Shown: one piece after another, positions 1 to 5,295 of the stretch
Layout: each line of letters starts with the position of its first letter
Position numbering within the stretch: position 1 is the stretch's first letter
DNA from: Hyphomonas sp.
Lineage (GTDB): Bacteria > Pseudomonadota > Alphaproteobacteria > Caulobacterales > Hyphomonadaceae
Direction: 5' to 3'
Assembly: GCA_024743015.1 (NCBI GenBank)
Contig: JANSXJ010000264.1
Span: 1-5,295, forward strand
DNA: 5,295 nt
Translations under genes and position numbers: made by a program
Notes under the pieces: generated by a model
Databases searched by the model: none
The model's input: the letters and a program-made list of their open reading frames with translations, nothing else
Told to the model about the DNA's origin: nothing

Positions 1-129
1 CCATATTTTTTCAATTATGTATTCAATGTTGCGGACGCGGCGATTTCTGTAGGAGCGGTCTTGCTCTTTGTGGATCAGTTCCTAATGTCGCGACAAGAAA
101 AAGCGGCTGGGGCCGTAAACGAAGATTAG
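1..129 (+). CDS. lspA: Lipoprotein signal peptidase II (LspA), C-terminal fragment
   Basis: This is the last 42 codons of a gene whose start lies upstream of the window; it ends at TAG 127-129. Frame 1 reads PYFFNYVFNVADAAISVG and then VLLFVDQF. The F-N-x-A-D motif followed by a hydrophobic segment is the conserved last block of family A8 signal peptidases, and the Asp (codon 34-36) corresponds to the second of the two catalytic aspartates. A hydrophobic last membrane segment is followed by a short polar tail (MSRQEKAAGAVNED). LspA is an inner-membrane aspartyl protease that removes signal peptides from prolipoproteins after diacylglyceryl addition to the lipobox Cys. The next gene begins only 14 bp downstream and encodes a lipoprotein, so the two are probably co-transcribed. 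The first catalytic Asp lies outside the window. The identification rests on a short but very characteristic motif and on gene order. Confidence 0.9.
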   Translation, partial: PYFFNYVFNVADAAISVGAVLLFVDQFLMSRQEKAAGAVNED

Positions 130-143
130 GCGAGGACGCCAAG

Positions 144-614
144 ATGAAACACGCTCTGTTAGTATCCGCCGGACTTGCGATGACGCTGGTCACTGGATGT
201 GTCGGTCTCAGCGGCAGCAACGCACCGGACGAGTTCCGCGTCGTGAAAAAAGCTCCCCTAGTGGTGCCGCCGGAATACAGCCTGCGTCCGCCGCAGGCCG
301 GTCAATCGCAGCCTTTCGAGGTTGATGAGGAACGCGCCGGATCGGCGTCAGCCTTCGGGACCGATATCGGACAGAATGCAAGCGCAGGTGAGCGCGCCCT
401 TGTTGCAGCAGCGGGGGCCAGTGCGGTCAGCCCGGTCATTCGCCAGCGCGTCGATTGGGAAGAAGCCAAAACGATCCGGAAATCTGCCAGCATCGCTGAC
501 CGAGTCCTGTTCTGGCAGCGAGATGATGAAGCCGCGCCGGACAGCGCCACCGGCGGCGGTGAGGTTACGATCGAACGTGGAAGCGGCGAACGCCTGAAGC
601 TTCCAGGAACCTAA
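144..614 (+). CDS. bamF: DUF3035 lipoprotein, BamF-like outer-membrane assembly subunit
   Basis: A 156-residue lipoprotein precursor. Residues 1-18 form a signal peptide (K2 and H3, then a hydrophobic core) ending in the lipobox V-T-G-C, with Cys19 as the lipidated residue; Ser22 and the absence of Asp at +2 agree with outer-membrane sorting. The mature N-terminus carries the DUF3035 hallmark APDEFRVVKKAPLVVPPEYS at 27-46, then PPQAG. The middle is low-complexity and Ala/Gly-rich. A basic and aromatic stretch follows (VIRQRVDWEEAK and then RVLFWQR), and the end, RLKLPGT, matches the usual LKLPG ending. Family knowledge: the Caulobacter member was described as BamF, an alphaproteobacterial lipoprotein of the beta-barrel assembly complex related to part of BamC. 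The start is supported by GAGGA at 132-136, seven bases before ATG. The lspA gene lies just upstream and an M16 peptidase pair just downstream. The family assignment is secure; the BAM role is inferred from the family. Confidence 0.85.
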   Translation: MKHALLVSAGLAMTLVTGCVGLSGSNAPDEFRVVKKAPLVVPPEYSLRPPQAGQSQPFEVDEERAGSASAFGTDIGQNASAGERALVAAAGASAVSPVIRQRVDWEEAKTIRKSASIADRVLFWQRDDEAAPDSATGGGEVTIERGSGERLKLPGT

Positions 615-652
615 ATCTGAGCAAAAATCAGGGAAAGCACGCGGAGAAGTAC

Positions 653-2014
653 ATGAAGCAATGGATATCCGGCGGGCTCGCCGCCACGGTTTTGCTGGGA
701 GGTGCTGCGTTCGCGGACACTGCTTCCGAAGAATGGGCGCCGGAAACCTTCACGCTCGAGAACGGCATGGAAGTCGTGGTGCTGCCGGACCATCGTGCTC
801 CAGTTGTCACGCATATGGTCTGGTACAAAGTCGGCGCAGCTGACGAGGCACCCGGCAAGTCTGGCATCGCACACTTGTTCGAACATGTGATGTTCAAGGA
901 AACCGACGATATTGCGGATGGCGAGTTCGACTCGATCATTTCCCGCCTCGGCGGACAGAACAACGCGTTCACCAGCTGGGACTACACCGCTTATTATGAG
1001 CGGGTTGCGAAGCAACACCTCGGCAAGATGATGGAACTGGAGGCCGAGCGCATGACGGATCTCATCATCGATGAAGATCCGGAAGGCAGCTTCATTACCG
1101 AGCGCGATGTTGTGAAGGAAGAGCGCCGCCAGCGCGTCGACAACAATCCCGGCGTCATTCTTCAAGAGAAAGTCCTGGCCGAGTTCTGGAAGGGACACCC
1201 ATACGAAATAACCGTGATTGGTCGGATGGAAGAAGTCGAAGCCCTGACCCCACAGGACGGAATCGATTTCTACAAGAAATACTACTCGCCCGAAAACGCG
1301 ATCCTGGTTGTTGCCGGGGACGTAACGGGTGAAGAGGTGAAAACACTCGCCGAACAGCATTACGGCTCGATTGAACCGTCCGGCCTGGTTGATGGTACCC
1401 GCAAATGGACGGATGTGACGCCGCTCAGCGAGACGCTGGAGCTGACGCATAGCGATCCGAAAGTCCGCCAGCCGGTCTGGTATCGCTATTTCGACGGTAC
1501 CAGCCAGAAACGCGATCGCGAGTTTTCGCTCGCATTGGAGGTTGGGCTGGAAGTCCTGGGGGGCGGCAATACCAGCTTGCTCTATGTGGCGCTGGTTGAA
1601 GACCAGAAAGTCGCCGTCAATGCGGGGACTTTCGCCTGGACAGGATTGCACGATCAAGGCCCGGCGGTGATCTATGCGACGCCGAGCCCCGGTGTTTCCA
1701 TGGAAGAGCTTGAAACCGCGGTCACGACTGAAATGGCGAACCTGCTCGAAGCCGGGTTCTCCGACGAAGATGTGGAGCGCGTCCGCAACTCGATGGCGGC
1801 CGAAGCCATCTATGCGCGCGATAGCCAGCAAAGCATGGCAAACCTGTTTGGCAGCTGGCTTGCGATTGGCGGGTCGATTGAAGACTTGATGACCTATGCC
1901 GACGATGTGCGCGCCGTCTCCACCGAAGACGCCCTCGCCGCCGTTCGCAAGACCTTCGCCGAAGGAAACCACTATATAGAGGCGCAATTGCTGCCCGCAG
2001 AAGGGGAGCTTTAA
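653..2014 (+). CDS. Periplasmic M16 zinc metallopeptidase, catalytic subunit
   Basis: A 453-residue secreted peptidase, the usual length for a two-domain M16B half-molecule. Residues 1-21 are a Sec signal peptide with a likely AFA|D cleavage site and no lipobox, so it is a soluble periplasmic protein. The N-terminal domain (about 33-220) has the inverted zinc motif HLFEH (H74, E77, H78; codons 872-886), the NAFTSWDYTAYY block at 104-115, and ERDVVKEE at 150-157, where E157 is the likely third zinc ligand. The block HPYEITVIGRMEEVEAL at 182-198 and the strand ILVVAGDV at 217-224 are typical. The C-terminal domain (about 225-450) keeps the fold (GGGNTSLLYVALVEDQ) but has Val315 and Val322 where the substrate-binding Arg and Tyr of M16 proteins normally stand. 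That pair is present in the neighbour's product, which suggests a heterodimer. A GGAG at 643-646 precedes the ATG by six bases. The natural substrate is unknown. Confidence 0.93.
   Translation: MKQWISGGLAATVLLGGAAFADTASEEWAPETFTLENGMEVVVLPDHRAPVVTHMVWYKVGAADEAPGKSGIAHLFEHVMFKETDDIADGEFDSIISRLGGQNNAFTSWDYTAYYERVAKQHLGKMMELEAERMTDLIIDEDPEGSFITERDVVKEERRQRVDNNPGVILQEKVLAEFWKGHPYEITVIGRMEEVEALTPQDGIDFYKKYYSPENAILVVAGDVTGEEVKTLAEQHYGSIEPSGLVDGTRKWTDVTPLSETLELTHSDPKVRQPVWYRYFDGTSQKRDREFSLALEVGLEVLGGGNTSLLYVALVEDQKVAVNAGTFAWTGLHDQGPAVIYATPSPGVSMEELETAVTTEMANLLEAGFSDEDVERVRNSMAAEAIYARDSQQSMANLFGSWLAIGGSIEDLMTYADDVRAVSTEDALAAVRKTFAEGNHYIEAQLLPAEGEL
2001..2008 (+). promoter_or_regulatory. Shine-Dalgarno for the M16 lipoprotein, embedded in the upstream gene
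   Basis: AAGGGGAG is a strong purine-rich ribosome binding site eight bases before ATG 2017. It lies wholly within the last coding triplets of the catalytic M16 gene, which ends at TAA 2012-2014. It fixes the start of the second gene and fits coupled, near-equimolar synthesis of two subunits. Confidence 0.75.
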
Positions 2015-2016
2015 TC

Positions 2017-3429
2017 ATGAACACGTCAACGCTTTTTGGCGCAGCTGCGCTCGCCCTGTTCGTGACCGGATGCACAACCATTGAAGAGGCAACCCCTGTT
2101 GAGGCGGAGACTGTCGTCGACGCCGCGCAAACGGATCTTGTCGAAGCTCCCGCACTGGACGTGACGGTCCACGATGGTGAATTCGCAACCATTCAGCAGT
2201 TCGTGACACCGGGCGGCGTTTCAGTCTGGTTGGTTGAAGAACCGTCGATTCCGATCCTGTCTCTGCGAATGGCCTGGCAGGCCGGTCGGACCAACGATCC
2301 TGAAGGCATGGAAGGTCTGACAAATGCGATGGTCTACCACATGAACGAAGGCGCCGGGGATCTTGAGGCCCAGGCATTTTTCAAGCGTATGGAAGAGCTG
2401 AACATGAGCTTCTCCTGCAGCGCGTCGAACGAAAGCACCTTCTGTAATTCATCCATGCTGACGGAAAACGCGGCCGACTCCTTTGACATGATTGCGCTCG
2501 CCTTCGCCGAGCCGCGCTTTGATGACGGACCGTTCGAACGTTATCAGCGTGAGCAGGAGGTGAGCCTGCAGACGCGCGAGACAAATGCTCAATATCTGGC
2601 GAGTCGCGCTCGTATTGAGGCGCTCTATCCCGATCATCCCTATGCGCGGAATACCAGCGCTGAAAGCCTCGCGGCCATTACACAGGACGCGATGCGCGCC
2701 CAGAAGGACCTGTTAATGGTCCAGGAAGGCATGCTGGTCACCGCGGTAGGTGCGATTTCGCCGGAAGAACTTGCGCCGCTGATCGACAAGGCCGTGGCCG
2801 GATTGCCCGAGCAAAGCGAAACGGTTGAGCCGGAGACTGTGGTGCTGGCAGAGCCAGCCGCTGCGCCCATTACGGTTGAGCTTCCGCAACCTCAAAGCCT
2901 GGTTACGTTTGCCGCGCCTGCGATGACCCGTGAGGACCCGGATTTCTATACCGCCGTCGTGCTCAATTACACGTTCGGGGGCGGCGGCTTTGAAAGCCGT
3001 CTCATGAAAGATCTGCGAGTCGAAAAAGGCCTGACATATGGCGTCTACACGTCCGTCAGCGCTGGCGACAAGCTGCAGCTCTGGAGCGGCGGTGGCCAGA
3101 CCAAGAATGAAAGTGCAGGCGAATTCATTGCTGCGGTCAAAGCCAATATGTCCAAGATGGTCGAGGAAGGAATGACTGAGCAGGAGCTGGCCGATGCCAA
3201 GTCCTATCTCACCGGATCGTATCCGCTCGGCTTCGATTCCAATGCCAAGATCGCTGGGAATATGATGGGTGTGCGTCTCGACGGACTGCCGGTGGATTTC
3301 TTCGACAAACGCAATGCGATGGTTGAAGCAGTGACACTGGATGACGTCAATCGCGTCGCGCGCGAATATCTCAACCCTGAGAATTTCACCTTCGTTGTTG
3401 TTGGTGAGCCTGAAGGTCTGGACGGTTAG
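2017..3429 (+). CDS. M16 peptidase-like lipoprotein, non-catalytic R/Y subunit
   Basis: A 470-residue M16-family protein with a lipoprotein signal peptide: hydrophobic 6-16, lipobox V-T-G-C with Cys19. An acidic, Ala-rich linker (about 20-55) would tether it to a membrane. In the N-terminal domain the zinc motif is degenerate: GLTNAMVYHMNEGAG (100-114) places Asn103, Val106 and Tyr107 where H, E and H belong, so it should not bind catalytic zinc. After a Pro/Glu/Ala linker (about 264-290), the C-terminal domain has GGGGFESRLMKDLRVEKG (321-338), with the R334...Y341 pair that M16 enzymes use to hold the substrate backbone. It starts 2 bp after the catalytic gene, with AAGGGGAG at 2001-2008 inside that gene's last codons as ribosome binding site, so translational coupling is likely. 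Inference: it anchors and completes the partner's active site, as in mitochondrial processing peptidase and the Sphingomonas A1 M16 heterodimer. C134 and C143 may form a disulfide. Confidence 0.92.
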   Translation: MNTSTLFGAAALALFVTGCTTIEEATPVEAETVVDAAQTDLVEAPALDVTVHDGEFATIQQFVTPGGVSVWLVEEPSIPILSLRMAWQAGRTNDPEGMEGLTNAMVYHMNEGAGDLEAQAFFKRMEELNMSFSCSASNESTFCNSSMLTENAADSFDMIALAFAEPRFDDGPFERYQREQEVSLQTRETNAQYLASRARIEALYPDHPYARNTSAESLAAITQDAMRAQKDLLMVQEGMLVTAVGAISPEELAPLIDKAVAGLPEQSETVEPETVVLAEPAAAPITVELPQPQSLVTFAAPAMTREDPDFYTAVVLNYTFGGGGFESRLMKDLRVEKGLTYGVYTSVSAGDKLQLWSGGGQTKNESAGEFIAAVKANMSKMVEEGMTEQELADAKSYLTGSYPLGFDSNAKIAGNMMGVRLDGLPVDFFDKRNAMVEAVTLDDVNRVAREYLNPENFTFVVVGEPEGLDG

Positions 3430-3431
3430 GC

Positions 3432-5036
3432 TTGCTGACAATCATCAAATCCGGAAGGGCGCGCGAAGCATCGCTGCGCCCTTTCGTCATTCTTGTCCCG
3501 ATGTCGATCTTTATCACCGCGGCGGCGGCGAGCCTGATCGATCTTGACGGTTTTTTTGCCTTCGCAAAGCTGCTGAACGACTGGATCCTGGCGACCTTCT
3601 CCAATGTGATTTCGTGGGCGGTTTTTGGGTTTGTGCTGACCAGCTTCGGCGTCCTGCTGACACCGCTCGGTAAAGTCACTATTGGCGGGGCAGGGGCGAC
3701 GCCGACCCTGAAACCCTGGAGCTGGTTTTCCATCACCCTGTGCACGACGATTGCGATCGGCATCCTGTTCTGGGCGATGGCTGAGCCGATGTACCACCTG
3801 TATGAGCCCGGCAGCCCGGCGCGCGGGGTTGTTGCGGGGAGCGACGAGGCGAAAGCGTTCAGCCTGGTGACCCTGTTCATGAATTGGGCGATTTCACCCT
3901 ACGCAATCTATACCGTGGCCGCACTCACATTTGCGCTCGCTTATCACAATCTGGGCAAGCCCTACTCGGTCTCTGGTCCGTTCGTCGCGGTGCTGGGCCG
4001 TCCGTTGCCAAAGCCGGTTGCCGCCGTGTTGGACGCGGCTATCCTTCTCGCCCTGATCATGGGCATGGCCGCTTCGCTAGGCGCCGGAATGCTGCTCCTG
4101 TCAGGCGGTGTCTCAGACATGACAGGTCTGCCCAATGGACCAATTCTCCTGGCATTGGTCGCCAGCGCGATTGGAGTCGTGGTGCTGATCAGCTCGCTGA
4201 CCGGGTTGATGCGCGGCATTCGCGTGTTGTCGGTCGTAAATACCTGGTTCTTTTTCGTCTTTGTGGGCGTCATTATAGTGTTTGGCCCGACGCGAGAGAT
4301 TTTCGGGCAGGGAGGGCAAGCCGTGTTGTCCTATGCGGGAGAATTTCTCGACCGTTCGATCTTCATCGGTGCAGCGAGCGAAGACGGGGAATGGGCCAAA
4401 GGCTGGACGACCTTCTACTTCGCCAATTGGCTCGCATGGGCGCCTGTCACGGCCATGTTCCTGGGCCGGATCGCGCGCGGTTATACGGTGCGCGCTTTCG
4501 TCCTCGTAAACCTCATCCTGCCAGCGCTTTTCTCCCTGCTCTGGATGAGTGTGTTCGGCGTATTCGCCATGGAGACCGATCTCGCGGAGGGCGGCGTTCT
4601 GAAACAGACGCTAGACACAGTGGGGCCAGAAGGCGTGATGTTCCGCGCGCTCGATTTTATCCCACTCGCCAGCGTGCTCGTGCCAATCGTGCTGATCCTC
4701 TCCTTCATCTCCTATGTCACGGCGGCTGACAGCAATACCGAAGCGATTTCGCAGATTTGCAAGACACACGAGGCGCCGATGACGGAGGCGGATGAAACAG
4801 AGCCGACCGCCCCACGCCTGAAAATCATCTGGGTCATCCTGCTCTGCCTGATGGCCTGGATCATGGTGACATTCAGCGGCATTGACGGCGTACGCATGCT
4901 GTCAAATGTCGGCGGCTTGCCTGCGCTCTTTGTCGTCTTGGGATTGCAGGTCTGCCTGATCCGGATGGTGTTCCAGGCCGACGCTCTGGACCGCAATCAA
5001 GTCAACGCGGCTGCTCAGACCGTCGACTCCGTCTAA
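3432..5036 (+). CDS. BCCT-family transporter with atypical substrate site
   Basis: A 534-residue inner-membrane protein with about 12 hydrophobic segments (roughly 17-36, 50-77, 98-118, 143-171, 197-225, 236-258, 265-287, 324-344, 352-378, 403-431, 464-481 and 490-512), the BCCT size and layout. Family marks are AEPMYHLYEPG (117-127), NWAISPYAIY in TM4 (151-160), FGPTREIF (284-291), GWTTFYFANWLAWAP in TM8 (324-338) followed by FLGRIARG, and YVTAADSNTEA (428-438). BCCT proteins carry quaternary ammonium compounds such as glycine betaine, choline or carnitine by sodium or proton symport, or by antiport. Several binding positions differ here, so the substrate is left open. There is no long N- or C-terminal tail like the BetP osmosensor. 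A TGA at 3411-3413 closes the frame upstream. TTG 3432 is the only plausible start before the conserved RPFVILV at the head of TM1; GGACGG (3420-3425) may serve as a weak ribosome binding site. ATG 3501 would remove part of TM1. Confidence 0.88.
   Translation: MLTIIKSGRAREASLRPFVILVPMSIFITAAAASLIDLDGFFAFAKLLNDWILATFSNVISWAVFGFVLTSFGVLLTPLGKVTIGGAGATPTLKPWSWFSITLCTTIAIGILFWAMAEPMYHLYEPGSPARGVVAGSDEAKAFSLVTLFMNWAISPYAIYTVAALTFALAYHNLGKPYSVSGPFVAVLGRPLPKPVAAVLDAAILLALIMGMAASLGAGMLLLSGGVSDMTGLPNGPILLALVASAIGVVVLISSLTGLMRGIRVLSVVNTWFFFVFVGVIIVFGPTREIFGQGGQAVLSYAGEFLDRSIFIGAASEDGEWAKGWTTFYFANWLAWAPVTAMFLGRIARGYTVRAFVLVNLILPALFSLLWMSVFGVFAMETDLAEGGVLKQTLDTVGPEGVMFRALDFIPLASVLVPIVLILSFISYVTAADSNTEAISQICKTHEAPMTEADETEPTAPRLKIIWVILLCLMAWIMVTFSGIDGVRMLSNVGGLPALFVVLGLQVCLIRMVFQADALDRNQVNAAAQTVDSV
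3453..3485 (+). terminator. Strong hairpin with T-rich tail: terminator or intragenic attenuator
   Basis: The left arm GGAAGGGCGC (3453-3462) pairs with GCGCCCTTTC (3476-3485) over ten positions, with one G-U pair. Inside it GCGA (3463-3466) pairs with TCGC (3471-3474), leaving an AGCA tetraloop and a single bulged T at 3475. The result is a 14-bp, G+C-rich stem. It is followed by a moderately T-rich stretch to about 3497 (nine T in the fifteen bases 3482-3496, though interrupted). It lies 23 bases after the stop of the M16 lipoprotein gene, the usual place for a rho-independent terminator. It also lies inside the first codons of the transporter if TTG 3432 is the start. The hairpin is plain in the sequence; its activity as a terminator is inference, because the T-tract is imperfect. 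Confidence 0.6.
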
Positions 5037-5295
5037 GCGTCCACCAGCTGCTTCAATTCCGCGGCAATCCCTTTCAAGGTTTCGCGCATGCGTTTTAGTC
5101 CACCGCCGCGGCCATTGTGAATGATCAGTTGTTTCCACGGTGGATCGTCTGGTTCCGGGGTCTTCACGTTCAAATGCCCTGATCTTGGCAGGGCGCTGCC
5201 CAGGAGCGCACCGGCGAGATCAAATCCAGCCTGAGCATTGAAAGCCCCATTCCTTGCATCGGCTTCAAAGTTCGATTGCTCGGATCGCCCGACAG
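5033..5295 (-). CDS. Unrecognised convergent gene, 3' part
   Basis: The minus strand is open from the window edge to a TAG (complement of 5033-5035), giving the last 86 residues of a protein whose start lies outside. I do not recognise the family. The visible part has a small-residue stretch FNAQAGFDLAGALLGSALP, a polar, proline-rich segment NVKTPEPDDPPWKQLIIHN, a basic glycine turn GRGGGLKRMR and a probably helical end ETLKGIAAELKQLVDA. The composition is that of a normal soluble protein, with no obvious membrane segment or signal. Support for coding is the uninterrupted frame across the whole remaining window, sensible amino-acid usage, and a stop that meets the transporter's stop tail to tail with a CTAA overlap (5033-5036). 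It may be a longer protein or a short one of little more than 86 residues. Confidence 0.65.
   Translation of the reverse strand, partial: VGRSEQSNFEADARNGAFNAQAGFDLAGALLGSALPRSGHLNVKTPEPDDPPWKQLIIHNGRGGGLKRMRETLKGIAAELKQLVDA

Noticed and set aside
616..630. Short inverted repeat CTGA/TCAG around an A-rich loop between the BamF-like and M16 genes
   Set aside because: Only four base pairs and no T-tract; too weak to be a terminator, and the gap also carries the M16 ribosome binding site.
611..1987. A 458-codon open frame on the minus strand opposite the catalytic M16 gene
   Set aside because: It mirrors the codon pattern of a gene with clear M16 motifs, its composition has no recognisable domain, and it would leave no room for the conserved plus-strand protein. 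It is a shadow frame.
2713..3441. A 242-codon minus-strand open frame opposite the M16 lipoprotein gene
   Set aside because: The plus strand has M16 C-terminal motifs throughout this region. The antisense product is rich in His, Arg and Phe without any known motif.
3501..3503. ATG as the start of the transporter
   Set aside because: No Shine-Dalgarno precedes it, and it would delete the conserved beginning of the first membrane segment; kept only as an alternative.
3884..4729. A 281-codon plus-strand frame inside the transporter gene
   Set aside because: Its product is Arg/Gly/Ser-rich, typical of an out-of-frame reading of a membrane protein gene, while the BCCT frame is intact and well conserved.
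4902..5138. A 78-codon minus-strand frame with its own ATG spanning the transporter end
   Set aside because: It overlaps 135 bp of the transporter and is out of frame with the longer minus-strand frame ending at 5033, which has better composition and a clean tail-to-tail junction.

Overview
The window looks like a stretch of an alphaproteobacterial chromosome, most likely from the Caulobacterales/Hyphomonadales area. The reasons are the order lspA – DUF3035 lipoprotein (BamF-type) – two M16 peptidase-like genes, which is characteristic of alphaproteobacteria, and the moderately high G+C content with matching codon use. The species cannot be named from the sequence. No mobile element, CRISPR array, tRNA or rRNA is visible.

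Layout, plus strand: (1) 1-129, the last 42 codons of lspA (signal peptidase II), including its second catalytic Asp in an FNVAD motif. (2) 144-614, a small outer-membrane lipoprotein of the DUF3035/BamF family. (3) 653-2014, a secreted zinc metallopeptidase of family M16 with an intact HxxEH motif. (4) 2017-3429, an M16-like lipoprotein in which the zinc site is degenerate but the C-terminal R...Y substrate-binding pair is present. (5) 3432-5036, a BCCT-family (betaine/choline/carnitine) transporter, probably starting at TTG. On the minus strand, (6) 5033-5295 is the 3' end of an unrecognised gene whose stop codon overlaps that of the transporter. All intergenic gaps are under 40 bp, so no gene-free stretch of any length exists.

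Genes 1-4 are closely spaced (14, 38 and 2 bp gaps) and read as one envelope-biogenesis operon. LspA cleaves lipoprotein signal peptides, and two of the following products carry lipoboxes and would be its substrates. The DUF3035 protein is a candidate BAM-complex subunit. The two M16 proteins appear to form a heterodimer whose active site is divided between them: zinc site in the first, R/Y pair in the second. A strong 14-bp hairpin followed by a T-rich stretch (3453-3485, tail to about 3497) sits just after the second M16 gene. It is either the operon terminator or, if the TTG start of the transporter is right, an intragenic attenuator-like element within its first codons. The transporter has unusual residues at the BCCT substrate and sodium positions, so its substrate and coupling ion should not be assumed.
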